DNA of 64,000 nucleotides from Chloroflexota bacterium (GCA_016195815.1 JACPYX010000006.1:248001-312000); one strand, 5' to 3'. Numbered from the stretch's first letter, positions 34,239 through 42,714 are shown. Notes: generated from the sequence alone by a model not told the origin. Program-made: numbers and translations.

Positions 34239-34481
34239 TTACTCCCTCACAAAGCCGATGATCTTGTCTTCTTCTGCGTTCTCAAGGATCTCGATCAGGG
34301 TGATCTTGTCAATCGGCCAGATAACCTTGACGGCATTATGTTCGATATAGTGGATGTCTTTTCCGTCACGCAGGCGCGGATTGCTGACAGTGAGAAGCGT
34401 ATCAGTCGGCTTGGGAAGTTCGTCCACTTCGCCGGTGATGGCCTGTTCGCCTGAAATGTGGATGATTACAGAATATGCCAT
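34239..34481 (-). CDS. Conserved-looking 80-residue protein of unknown function
   Basis: 80 residues, acidic, predicted mainly beta: [21 protein letters not shown], then [31 protein letters not shown], ending [11 protein letters not shown]. No Cys, no membrane helix. The layout suggests a small beta-barrel. It lies 17 bases after the FHA gene and one base before the OmpR regulator, so it is translated with them. GGAAAAGTAAAAC is upstream of the ATG. I do not recognise a family. Confidence 0.7.
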   Translation of the reverse strand: MAYSVIIHISGEQAITGEVDELPKPTDTLLTVSNPRLRDGKDIHYIEHNAVKVIWPIDKITLIEILENAEEDKIIGFVRE

Positions 34482-34498
34482 GTTTTACTTTTCCTTTT

Positions 34499-35017
34499 TC
34501 AAGCCGCTTTGAGAAGGACTTGTATTTTGAGTTTGCCGAGGGCGATCACGTCGCCATTGTTGAGGATATGTTCGGAGTTTGGGGTGAGCCGTTTGCCGTT
34601 GACATATGTGCCGTTGGACGAACCCAGGTCCATGAGCATGACGCGGTTTGCGTCGCGTTTGATCACGGCGTGCAAGCGCGAAACGCCGCTGGCATAGGCC
34701 TGATAAGGTGAGAAATCAATATCTGGCATGATGGGCTGTCCTTCGCTGATGCGCCCGAGTGTGAACTCGTTACGTTCTGCGAGTGGGAGCATCTGGCCTG
34801 TGTCCAGCAGATGGAGTGAGACCCAATCGCCGGCCGAGATGACAGCAGATGTCGCCGGCGGAACATATCTTTTCCCGGCCGCTTCTTTTACCTGTCCGGT
34901 AGTAATGCTCTGGGTGGTGAGCGAATCTGCCGTGTTCAGTTGGGCGCCGCATTCGCTGCAGAACAAGGCCCCGGCTATATTGGTGTGCTTGCAATTCGAG
35001 CAGACGATCATATTCAT
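34499..35017 (-). CDS. Zinc-ribbon FHA-domain protein
   Basis: 172 residues. N-terminal zinc ribbon CSNCKHTN...CSECG (residues about 6-23). C-terminal FHA domain (about 80-170): FTLGRISEG, SRLHAVIKRD (the phosphothreonine-binding Ser and His), DLGSSNGTYVNGKRL and NGDVIALG are textbook. FHA domains bind phosphothreonine, so the operon's own Ser/Thr kinase is the natural partner. The ATG overlaps the DnaJ-VWA stop by four bases (ATGA); an ATG at 35011 is spaced better from GAGGA. Confidence 0.92.
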   Translation of the reverse strand: MNMIVCSNCKHTNIAGALFCSECGAQLNTADSLTTQSITTGQVKEAAGKRYVPPATSAVISAGDWVSLHLLDTGQMLPLAERNEFTLGRISEGQPIMPDIDFSPYQAYASGVSRLHAVIKRDANRVMLMDLGSSNGTYVNGKRLTPNSEHILNNGDVIALGKLKIQVLLKAA

Positions 35018-36492
35018 TCCTCGGTGGCGGAGAAGAGCAATGCTCTTGTGCCGTATTTTATCTCTTTGCCGCTTTCGCGGCTGAAGGATTGAGTTCGTTC
35101 CATTTGTTCGGCTTGTAGAAGAGCGGTCTTTGCAAGGCTTTTCTCGCCTTGTGAAAGCAGGTGGACAGCGAGGTTTTTCAAATGCCGGGTAGCCTGTTCG
35201 TACTCTCCGGCTGAGGCTTCCTGGCGGGCGCGTTCCTGCAGGCGATAAAGCGTCAGGCGCGCGAGGGCGCTGAGAATAACCGGAGGCGGCGGGTCGGCCT
35301 TTGCGGTTGCGCCCGCTTCCCGCTCCAGTTTGATGCGAATGGGCGGGATGGAAGTTGGGCGCGCGCTGGCGATGATCTTAAGCGAACCATCCAGTAGTGT
35401 AACCAAATCCGCTTTGGATGCAGATGGCTGCACCATGAATTCAAATAAAACGTTAAGGGATGTATCCTGCAGGATGGGACCAAGGTGCAGGGGATTTTCA
35501 AGTGAAATGGGGCCGCCTTCGGGATGAAGGCGAAAAGCATAATTGATCTGGATATCATCCTGCTTTTTGAAGTCGAGCAAAACGTCCTCGGCGAACATGT
35601 TGCCGAGATCGTTAAATTTTTCGATCAGCAGGCGCTGAATGTCCTGCGATTTCGAAATATATGAACTGTTATTGCCGGTGCGGCTGGCCAGCGCGTCGAG
35701 GAAGATATCGTTCCATTCGCCGCCAATGCCCATGCCGCTGATGCCGATGTTCAATTGAGCGGCTTCTTCAGCCAGTTGCAGGCAGGCCTGTTCATCGCCG
35801 TAGGTCTGTCCATCGGTGAGCAGGATGATGTGGTTGATTCGCTTCGGATCGAGCCCGCGGCGGACTTCTTCGAAACCGGCTTTGAGACCCTGATAGATTT
35901 CTGTCGCGCCGCCGGTCTGCAGCATTTGGATGCGGCTTTGTAATTTGGTGCGCTCATTCTGGGACTGATAAGCGGCGGGGATCAATACTTCGGCGCGGTC
36001 ACTGAACGCCACCACGCTGAAGATGTCTTCAGGGCGCAGGCTGCGCATGAGCTGGGTCGTGGCTGTCTTGGCGACATCTATATTGTCGCCCTGCATGGAA
36101 GTGGAACGGTCAAGTACCAGGCAGATGTTTAACGGCGGAGCGGGTATTTTTTGGTTTGTGTCGCGTGGGCCGATTTCCATCAAAACATAGATCAGTTGCG
36201 TTTCGTCCAAATGGACGAGGTTGGCGCGGCTGTATAAGAGTTTGTGTTTGATAAATGGAGATTCGGTTTCCTGCTTCGATAATGTGGCATCGTACTGTGC
36301 GCGGCGTTTGGGGTTCGACAGCACTTCGTAGGCCTGCTGAACTTCGAGGAATATCTCGGTTTCCCCGGCCAATTTATTCTTATCGGGATGCAAACGCTGC
36401 GCGGCCTCATAGTAGGCGCGCTTGATTTCCTCGGACGAGGCTTCGCGCAGGATGCCCAGAAGGGCGTAATAATCCCTTTGATCTTGTGGCAT
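35014..36492 (-). CDS. DnaJ-domain/VWA-domain fusion protein
   Basis: 492 residues. Residues 7-70 are a J domain with the HPD motif intact at 35-37 (QRLHPDKNK) and the closing AYEVLSNPKRRAQYD. Residues about 120-290 form a von Willebrand A domain with a complete metal site: DRSTS (128-132), the Thr in GATEIY and LLTDGQ (224-229). The rest has a beta-rich segment and a helical C-terminus (LARLTLYRLQERARQEA). No signal peptide or membrane helix. The J domain should recruit DnaK to whatever the VWA domain binds. Two bases after the PP2C gene. J-VWA fusions are unusual. Confidence 0.92.
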   Translation of the reverse strand: MPQDQRDYYALLGILREASSEEIKRAYYEAAQRLHPDKNKLAGETEIFLEVQQAYEVLSNPKRRAQYDATLSKQETESPFIKHKLLYSRANLVHLDETQLIYVLMEIGPRDTNQKIPAPPLNICLVLDRSTSMQGDNIDVAKTATTQLMRSLRPEDIFSVVAFSDRAEVLIPAAYQSQNERTKLQSRIQMLQTGGATEIYQGLKAGFEEVRRGLDPKRINHIILLTDGQTYGDEQACLQLAEEAAQLNIGISGMGIGGEWNDIFLDALASRTGNNSSYISKSQDIQRLLIEKFNDLGNMFAEDVLLDFKKQDDIQINYAFRLHPEGGPISLENPLHLGPILQDTSLNVLFEFMVQPSASKADLVTLLDGSLKIIASARPTSIPPIRIKLEREAGATAKADPPPPVILSALARLTLYRLQERARQEASAGEYEQATRHLKNLAVHLLSQGEKSLAKTALLQAEQMERTQSFSRESGKEIKYGTRALLFSATEE

Positions 36493-36494
36493 TG

Positions 36495-37394
36495 CTACCC
36501 GGCCATTTGGATGAGGATCACGCTAATGTTATCGGGTCCGCCGGCCAGGTTGGCGGCGGCAACCATGTTTTGGCAGGCGCGTTGCAGGTTGGGGGCTTCG
36601 CTGGCGGAACGCAGGATGTCCTGTTCGGCGACGACACCCCATAACCCGTCGCTGCATAACATGAGCGTGCTGTTTTGCGGGAAGGGAATGGTGAACACAT
36701 CCACTTCAAGCGCTTCGCCCTGCCCGAGGGCGCGGATGAGTACATTGCGATGGGGAAAGTTGGCGGCTTCTTCTTTGTTGAGATGACCGAGTTCTTCCAA
36801 TCTTTTGACGAGTGAGTGGTCGCGGGTCAATTGTTCCAGCCGTCCTATTGGATGAATGGCGTAGGCGCGGCTGTCGCCGACATGGCCGATGGTCACCTGC
36901 TGGCCGACAATCAGCGCGGCGGTGACGGTGGTTCCGCTGCCGGGCGCATCCTTCTGAATGATGCGATGAGATTCTTTGATGGCGCTTTCCATGATCTCCT
37001 GGAGCGACTCCTCCGGCTGCTGTGTGGGGACGGTGAAGAGATACGAGTGGAACTTTCGCATGACATGCCCGGAGATGACGCGGATGGCGGCATTGCTGGC
37101 GACCTCTCCGAATTGATGCCCGCCCATGCCGTCGGCAACGATATATAAACCAAATGGAATGTTGGATGCTTTTCCGGCCAATGTGGCGGTAATGGCAACC
37201 AGGCTGTCTTCGTTGTGTTCGCGTTGTTTTCCCACTGATTGACCGATGGCAGCGATCAGTTGCTGCGTCTCATATTGGATGTTCTGATTATTAACGATGG
37301 ATTGGATTTGCTGGTCTGAAAGCGGCGCGGTCGTTGCGCTTTCTTTCGGTGTTTTATCTCCGCCGCCGAACAGGTTACGAAAAAAATCAAGCAT
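36495..37394 (-). CDS. PP2C-family Ser/Thr phosphatase
   Basis: 299 residues. A short variable N-terminus (1-50) with an LFGGGDKTP stretch. Then the metal-binding motifs: REHNED (58-63), VADGMGGH (86-93), GHVGDSRAY, and the late GGPDNIS. Removes phosphate from Ser/Thr using Mn or Mg. It is next to the Ser/Thr kinase in the same operon (15 bases apart) and presumably opposes it. No membrane helix, so cytoplasmic. Confidence 0.95.
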   Translation of the reverse strand: MLDFFRNLFGGGDKTPKESATTAPLSDQQIQSIVNNQNIQYETQQLIAAIGQSVGKQREHNEDSLVAITATLAGKASNIPFGLYIVADGMGGHQFGEVASNAAIRVISGHVMRKFHSYLFTVPTQQPEESLQEIMESAIKESHRIIQKDAPGSGTTVTAALIVGQQVTIGHVGDSRAYAIHPIGRLEQLTRDHSLVKRLEELGHLNKEEAANFPHRNVLIRALGQGEALEVDVFTIPFPQNSTLMLCSDGLWGVVAEQDILRSASEAPNLQRACQNMVAAANLAGGPDNISVILIQMAG

Positions 37395-37409
37395 GCAGAA
37401 CTCCTTTAA

Positions 37410-39284
37410 TCAGGCCAATAAGGCGTAAACCTGATGATCGGTCGAGCCGATGTAGACAATATCGTCGAACACAATGGGCGAACCAGTGATGGCTGCCTTT
37501 GTTTCAAATTTCCAGCGTTGACGCCCTGTTCGGTATTCAAGACAGTATAAATTGCCGTCCACAGAACCGCAATAGACCGAGTCTTTATAGATGACCGGCG
37601 AACTGGTGACTTGATGCTCGGTGCGGAAACGCCAGACTTCTTTGCCGGTGCGCGCTTCGACACAGTAGATAAAGCCGTCTGCCGCGCCGACAAATACATA
37701 ATCGTCTGAAAGCGCGGGCGAGGAGACCGAGCCTTTGCCGAGACGATAACGCCAGATAGCCCAGCCGTTGCGGGCATCGAGACAATAAAGCGTGCTGTCC
37801 ACAGATGCAAAGAAAATGGATTGTCCTGCGGCGATAGGCGATGAGGTGATGGCGCGCTTGGCCTGGAAGCGCCATTTCATGGTGCCGCGGAAATCCAAAG
37901 CAAAGAAGTCGCCATTTTCCGAACCGAAGTAGATCAGTTCGTTTGCGATGAATGGCGTCGAGCGCACCTCGTCAGCGGCGTCGAACTTCCAGATACTGCG
38001 GCCCGTGTTCAGGTTCACGGCATGAAGCGTTTGGTCGTCCGAACCGATGAAGATGTGGCCGTCCGCGATACGAGGGGATGAATGTATGCGTCCCTCGGCG
38101 AAATACGTCCAAACGACCTTGCCTGTGCGGGCGCTGACAGCATGCAGGCGCTGGTCTTCCGAGCCGAAGTAAACGTTGCCTTCGTAAGCCGCCGGCCGCG
38201 AGACGATGCCTCCATCGGCCACATATTTCCATTGGAATTTACCGTCCGCCGCATCGAGCGCGTATAAATTGTTATCATAACAACCGATATATAAAATTCC
38301 CTGATGCAGCAAAGGCGTGCCGCGTACCTCATCTTCGCATTTGAATGACCAGATGGGCTTGATGCCGCCGGCCGGAGCGATGGATGTGGTTGCGATCTTC
38401 GAGAGAGCGCCGGTCTTGCGCGCTACATTCATGAGGGCTTCTTTCATTTCTGTAGCCCCGGCGAAGCGTTCAGAGGGGTTGTATTGCAGGGCGGTGGTGA
38501 TGACCGCTTCCAGTTCGGGAGAGACGCGGGAATTGATCTTGCGCAGGGGCCGCTCGGCGAACGAGAACGGCGGCTCGAGACGCGGGTCGCGGCGCGTCAA
38601 GGCGTGGTGGAGAGTTGCGCCGAGGGAGTAGATATCCGCCAAAGGCGTTGCTTCGCCGCGATACTGTTCTGGCGGTGAATATCCCTCGGTGCCGATCATC
38701 GTTCCCTTTTGTCCCGATTGAAACGTTTTAGCGATCCCAAAATCCACCAGCACTACGTCTCCGTTGCTGTTGATCATGATGTTCGACGGCTTCAAATCTC
38801 GGAAGATGATTGGGTCAGGTTTGTGGCCGTGTAAAAACGAGACTACATCGCACAGTTGAATGGCCCAACTTAATACTTGTTCTTCTGGCAGGAAGCCATT
38901 GGTGTCGTTGATAATGGCTTCCAGGTCCTTGCCGTGCACAAATTCCAGCACCAGGTACGAACGATCTTCTTCGGAGAAATAATCGTAAATACGGGGAATG
39001 GCCGGATGGTTGAGGGTGGCGAGCAGGTTGGCCTCGCGCTCGAAATTCTGGACGATGGTCTGGCGCACCAGCGGGTCTGGCGCCATATTGATCATTTCCT
39101 TGACTGCCACCAGTTTGGTCACATTGGGGAAGTGCAGGTCGCGGGCACGGTACACCGATCCCATCCCGCCTACGCCGATCACCTCCTGGATGTGATAGCG
39201 TTTGACCAATGTGGTGCCGGATTGCAGTTGACCACGCGGAGCGGGTTCGTCTTCCAGCGGGTGTGAAATGCTTTGAGTGTCCAG
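37410..39284 (-). CDS. Ser/Thr protein kinase with C-terminal PQQ-like beta-propeller
   Basis: About 624 residues if CTG at 39284 is the start. Kinase: G-loop GVGGMGSV (37-44), Lys62 in VAVKEM, catalytic Asp163 in FRDLKPSN (the usual His is Phe), DFG at 181-183, and the activation-segment end YSPPEQY. From about 295 come eight blades of the PQQ type, each with a pattern like GSxDxxLYALDaxTGkxxW. No hydrophobic segment joins the two, so the propeller appears cytoplasmic. No ATG, GTG or TTG fits: the promoter at 39303-39331 excludes upstream ATGs, and the first in-frame ATG is inside the G-loop. AGAGG lies four bases before the CTG; TTG at 39209 is the alternative. Confidence 0.88.
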   Translation of the reverse strand: MDTQSISHPLEDEPAPRGQLQSGTTLVKRYHIQEVIGVGGMGSVYRARDLHFPNVTKLVAVKEMINMAPDPLVRQTIVQNFEREANLLATLNHPAIPRIYDYFSEEDRSYLVLEFVHGKDLEAIINDTNGFLPEEQVLSWAIQLCDVVSFLHGHKPDPIIFRDLKPSNIMINSNGDVVLVDFGIAKTFQSGQKGTMIGTEGYSPPEQYRGEATPLADIYSLGATLHHALTRRDPRLEPPFSFAERPLRKINSRVSPELEAVITTALQYNPSERFAGATEMKEALMNVARKTGALSKIATTSIAPAGGIKPIWSFKCEDEVRGTPLLHQGILYIGCYDNNLYALDAADGKFQWKYVADGGIVSRPAAYEGNVYFGSEDQRLHAVSARTGKVVWTYFAEGRIHSSPRIADGHIFIGSDDQTLHAVNLNTGRSIWKFDAADEVRSTPFIANELIYFGSENGDFFALDFRGTMKWRFQAKRAITSSPIAAGQSIFFASVDSTLYCLDARNGWAIWRYRLGKGSVSSPALSDDYVFVGAADGFIYCVEARTGKEVWRFRTEHQVTSSPVIYKDSVYCGSVDGNLYCLEYRTGRQRWKFETKAAITGSPIVFDDIVYIGSTDHQVYALLA

Positions 39285-39302
39285 ATTGCCTCTTGTTCCT
39301 GA

Positions 39303-39331
39303 ATTATAGTGTGCGATGACGGGATTGACAA
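39303..39331 (-). promoter_or_regulatory. Promoter of the kinase operon
   Basis: On the minus strand TTGTCA, a 17-base spacer and TATAAT. The predicted start is about 39296, only 12 bases before the CTG codon at 39284, with AGAGG between. Confidence 0.75.
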
Positions 39332-39398
39332 CTACCGGCCTCTCATAAATGAAAGCCTCCCTTGCGGGGAAACTCTTTCTGCGGCACAATTCAAGCGC

Positions 39399-40031
39399 AT
39401 GAAACTCCTCGCCGTCAGCGACCAGGTTGTGGAACGCATTTACACCCTTACCGGTCAGGGACATTTTCGCGACGCGGAACTCATTCTCGGCTGCGGCGAC
39501 CTGCCCTACACCTATCTTGAATACCTGGTTTCGATGTTGAATGTGCCGATGTTTTATGTGCCTGGCAATCACGACCCGGAATATAACCCAACAGTCACGG
39601 CCACGCGCGCCGAAGGCGGCTCGAACCTCGACCTGAAGCAGGCGCGCCTCAAAGGGCTTCTGATCGCCGGTTTGGGCGGCTCCGTTAAATATCGCCCCGA
39701 CGGCGTCAACCAGCACACACAGGCCGAAGCCTTCCAGCGCGCCGCCAAACTTATGCCGGGCCTGCTTATAAACCGCCTGCGCTATGGACGCGCCCTCGAT
39801 ATCCTCATCACCCACTCGCCGCCTTTTGGCATCCACGATGAAGAGACCAAAGCTCATACAGGCTTGAAAGCCATCAACTGGATTCTAAAATGGGCGCGTC
39901 CGCGTTATCACTTTCATGGACACACACACTTCTTCCGCCAAAACCTGGCCGCATCCACCACGCAATTAGGTCCAACCACTATTATGAATGTTTTTCCCTA
40001 CAAAATAATCGAGATTGAAAATGTCAGATGA
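39399..40031 (+). CDS. Metallophosphoesterase-family protein
   Basis: 210 residues. GCGDLPYTY (GD), YVPGNHD (GNHD), ILITHSPPFG and FHGHTHFF (GHxH) are the calcineurin-type motifs. The first motif reads AVSDQVV, so the usual His after D-x is missing while Asp8 remains; activity may be altered. The start at 39399 (MKLLAVSDQ) is the normal beginning of the fold; earlier starts would add a polar tail. It overlaps the next gene by 11 bases. Substrate unknown. Confidence 0.8.
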   Translation: MKLLAVSDQVVERIYTLTGQGHFRDAELILGCGDLPYTYLEYLVSMLNVPMFYVPGNHDPEYNPTVTATRAEGGSNLDLKQARLKGLLIAGLGGSVKYRPDGVNQHTQAEAFQRAAKLMPGLLINRLRYGRALDILITHSPPFGIHDEETKAHTGLKAINWILKWARPRYHFHGHTHFFRQNLAASTTQLGPTTIMNVFPYKIIEIENVR

Positions 40032-40872
40032 ACTTACCTCGCGCGTGCGCGCCGACTTCAGCCGCGCCCGCTTCAAAGCCTTTCTCAACCGCGCCTGGGC
40101 GGCCGTCTCAGGCCAGCCGACAACTTTGCTTTCCTACGATGAGATCAAAGAGAATCTTCATATTGGCGGGCCCATTTATCGCGGCGTCAAAACCGTCAAA
40201 GTGGAACAGATCGTCGGTAGTTTGAATCGCTACCACCAATTCGACCGCGCCTTCCTGCCCGTTGAAGGTCAGCTTGCTGAGCGCTGGCAGAATATTGACC
40301 GCGCTTTTTACAAAGATATCGGCCTGCCGCCGGTCGTGCTGTACAAAGTCGGGCAGGTATATTTTGTGGTGGACGGCCATCACCGCGTCTCTGTGGCGCG
40401 CCAGCAGGGACAGGAATTCATCGAAGCCGAAGTGCGCGAGTGCTCCACGCGCGTCAATATCACGCCAAACCTTAAGCCAGAAGACCTCAAGATTCTCGGC
40501 GAAAAGGTTCACTTCCTTGAGCGCACCCGCCTCGACGATCTGCGGCCGCAAGCCAAAATCCGCCTGAACATCCCTGACGGCTTCGACCGTATGTTGGAAC
40601 ATATTGCCGTCCATCGCTACTTCATGGGGCTTGATTTGCAACGCGATATTCCTGAAGAAGAAGCCATTACAGATTGGTACGATAAGGTTTATTTTCCAAT
40701 CGTCAAAATCATTCGCCAGAGCAAGATCATGAAAGACTTTCCCGGCAAGACCGAAGGCGATCTTTATTTATGGGTGCTCGATCATCAAAGTTATCTGGCT
40801 GAAGAGGAAGGACAATCCTTGCGGCCGCCCGAAGACGCCGCGCGCGATTTCATCGAGACACACGAAGACTGA
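40021..40872 (+). CDS. ParB/sulfiredoxin-like domain protein
   Basis: 283 residues. YFVVDGHHRVSVARQQG (about 120-137) matches the DGHHR loop of ParB-N/Srx-like domains. These bind nucleotides, and ParB uses CTP with this motif. The N-terminal part contains SYDEIKENLHIGGPIYRG and EQIVGSLNRYHQFDRAF; the C-terminal third is helical with WYDKVYFPIVKIIR and resembles a domain seen in actinobacterial and Chloroflexota proteins of unknown role. There is no DNA-binding ParB HTH. It is translationally coupled to the phosphoesterase (11-base overlap). Confidence 0.7.
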   Translation: MSDELTSRVRADFSRARFKAFLNRAWAAVSGQPTTLLSYDEIKENLHIGGPIYRGVKTVKVEQIVGSLNRYHQFDRAFLPVEGQLAERWQNIDRAFYKDIGLPPVVLYKVGQVYFVVDGHHRVSVARQQGQEFIEAEVRECSTRVNITPNLKPEDLKILGEKVHFLERTRLDDLRPQAKIRLNIPDGFDRMLEHIAVHRYFMGLDLQRDIPEEEAITDWYDKVYFPIVKIIRQSKIMKDFPGKTEGDLYLWVLDHQSYLAEEEGQSLRPPEDAARDFIETHED

Positions 40873-40884
40873 TTTGGAGACCCC

Positions 40885-41784
40885 ATGACTCGACACCCAC
40901 TTTCCGGCGTTTATGCCGCCGCTGTCACACCGATCAAACCCGATCTTTCCCCGGACCTCGAAGCGGTTGCGCCGTTCCTGGCCTTTCTCGCATCTCGAGG
41001 CTGTCACGGCGCGCTGATCTTCGGCACCACCGGCGAAGGCCCGTCCTTTTCTCCGGCTGAAAGAGAATCGGTCTGGCGCGCCGCGCTCCAAGTCCGCGGA
41101 CAGTATCCGGACTTTCGTCTGCTGGCTGGCACCGGCACACCGAGTCTGACAGAGACTATCGAACTCAACAAACTTGCTTTTGATCTCGGCTTCGACGCGG
41201 TTGTGACTCTGCCTCCATATTATTTCCGCAAAGCCAGCGACGATGGCTTGTTCAACTGGTTCGAGCAGGTCATCAAGAAATCTGTTCCCAAAGATGGATT
41301 TCTATTCGGCTATCATTTCCCCGGTGTGGCTGGGATTGGATTTTCGCTCGATTTACTTTCGCGCTTGAAAGAATCTTTTCCGGTGCAGTTTGCGGGCATC
41401 AAAGATTCATCGCATGATGCTGATTTCACTCGCGCACTTGGTCAAAAATTTAGCGATGATCTGGCCGTCTTCAATGGCACAGATTCTGATTTGACCTTTG
41501 CTTTGGAAAACCATGCCGCAGGCTGTATCACCGCGCCGGCAAATGTTCTTTCTCCCGGCCTGCGCGAAATTTACGAAGGATTTATTTCCGGCAAGGATGT
41601 TTCCGCTTCGCAGAAAAAAGTCTGTGAGCAAAGATACACGCTGGAAAAATACCAGCCGTTCCCGCCGTTGCTCAAAGCCTTGCTGGCGCGGCAATATAAA
41701 CAACCGCGCTGGCCCGCCCGCCCGCCGCTGGAGGAAATTTCAAAAAAACTTGAAAAACAAGTATTGGCAGAATTTTCTGCGTAA
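40885..41784 (+). CDS. DapA-family (dihydrodipicolinate synthase/NAL) lyase
   Basis: 299 residues, the normal TIM-barrel length. Pyruvate-binding GTTGE (47-51), catalytic Tyr143 (YHFPG), and Schiff-base Lys173 (AGIKDSS). The usual DapA YNVPxR is replaced by YHFPG, so this may be a DapA-like aldolase for a sugar acid or other keto acid rather than true lysine biosynthesis. TTTGGAGACCCC precedes the ATG, 12 bases after the ParB-like gene. Ends next to a degenerate intergenic repeat. Confidence 0.88.
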   Translation: MTRHPLSGVYAAAVTPIKPDLSPDLEAVAPFLAFLASRGCHGALIFGTTGEGPSFSPAERESVWRAALQVRGQYPDFRLLAGTGTPSLTETIELNKLAFDLGFDAVVTLPPYYFRKASDDGLFNWFEQVIKKSVPKDGFLFGYHFPGVAGIGFSLDLLSRLKESFPVQFAGIKDSSHDADFTRALGQKFSDDLAVFNGTDSDLTFALENHAAGCITAPANVLSPGLREIYEGFISGKDVSASQKKVCEQRYTLEKYQPFPPLLKALLARQYKQPRWPARPPLEEISKKLEKQVLAEFSA

Positions 41785-41791
41785 CAAAACA

Positions 41792-41856
41792 CATCCACAG
41801 ATTGCCAGGATTTCGCAGATTTTTTTATTCTGTGTAATCCGTGAAATCTATGGACG
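41792..41856. repeat. Degenerate dispersed intergenic repeat
   Basis: ATCCACAGATT...CGCAGATTTTT on one side and TTCTGTGTAATCCGTG...CTATGGA on the other form degenerate inverted arms. This 'cacagatt ... aatctgtg' spacer repeat is common in environmental bacterial genomes. It lies between convergent genes. Confidence 0.6.
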
Positions 41857-41860
41857 ATTT

Positions 41861-42661
41861 TTAACTAACCCAGCCTTCATAAATTTTTTTCGCCAGCGAT
41901 GCAACAAACGGATGTGCGTCTTCTTCTTTTTCAAAGCCATTCGTGAGAATTGCCAGCACCAACGGCTTTGCATTTGGCGGATAAACAATTCCCACATCGT
42001 GATAGAACTTTCCCGTCCAGCCGGTCTTGTGTGCCACGCGGACATCTGACGGCAATTGCGCCGGGATCATTTCATTGAATTGTTGTCCAAGCATGATCTC
42101 AATCATCTCATGCGAGTCTTCGGGCGAGACGATTTCATAATTTGCAAGCTTCGCCAGAAGATTCATAAAACCGCGCGCGCTGGCCTCATTATTTAATCCC
42201 AGTTGGAAGGCTTTGTTATCTTCCACGCCGCGGCGGACGATCAAACTGTCTGCGCCGAGTTCGCGCATAAATTGTGTGGTCTGCTCCGGCGAAACACGTT
42301 CGATGAGAATATTCGTCGCAAGGTTCGAGCTGATAGTAATCATGCGCCGCACCAGGTCCCGGATTGGAAGCGGCTGGCCGATTCGCTCATACAAATCCTT
42401 CTCAGAATCGTCTTCGGTGGACAAGGCGTACGCGCTTCCATCCGCGATGCTGGCAAATTCGTTCCTGACCGGAATCGAATCATCCAACGAAAATAATCCC
42501 TGCTGCGCCTGGCGGAAAACCTCCATCATCACACACACCTTCATCACGCTGGCCGGATGAAAAGATTGATCGGCCCGGATAAGAATTTCCTCGCCGGTTG
42601 AAAGGTTGAGCGCGGCCAGGCCGAATTCCACCTTTTCATTTTGGGCAATAAACTCTTCCAA
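41861..42661 (-). CDS. Class A beta-lactamase-like serine hydrolase
   Basis: 266 residues. SxxK is in ASVMKV, the SxN motif in ISSNLATN, and KTG in AHKTGWTG. The Glu region (EDNKAFQLGLNNEASA) resembles the omega loop. No signal peptide is visible, so unlike true beta-lactamases it would stay inside unless the start is wrong. The start is a TTG at 42661; upstream codons in frame include no ATG or GTG. AAGGAA lies directly before it, too close for a normal site. It is divergent from lipM with only 53 bases between. Confidence 0.8.
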   Translation of the reverse strand: MEEFIAQNEKVEFGLAALNLSTGEEILIRADQSFHPASVMKVCVMMEVFRQAQQGLFSLDDSIPVRNEFASIADGSAYALSTEDDSEKDLYERIGQPLPIRDLVRRMITISSNLATNILIERVSPEQTTQFMRELGADSLIVRRGVEDNKAFQLGLNNEASARGFMNLLAKLANYEIVSPEDSHEMIEIMLGQQFNEMIPAQLPSDVRVAHKTGWTGKFYHDVGIVYPPNAKPLVLAILTNGFEKEEDAHPFVASLAKKIYEGWVS

Positions 42662-42702
42662 TTCCTTTTGCGTTTTGCCGCCTCGTTTCTGGTCTTGGAC
42701 AT

Positions 42703-42708
42703 TATAAT
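42703..42708 (+). promoter_or_regulatory. -10 box of lipM (leaderless type)
   Basis: TATAAT, six bases (ATCTGC) before the ATG at 42715. Confidence 0.6.
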
Positions 42709-42714
42709 ATCTGC

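Noticed and set aside
39285-39857. A 191-codon N-terminal extension of the Ser/Thr kinase
   Set aside because: It is antisense to the phosphoesterase gene and lies upstream of the kinase promoter at 39303-39331.
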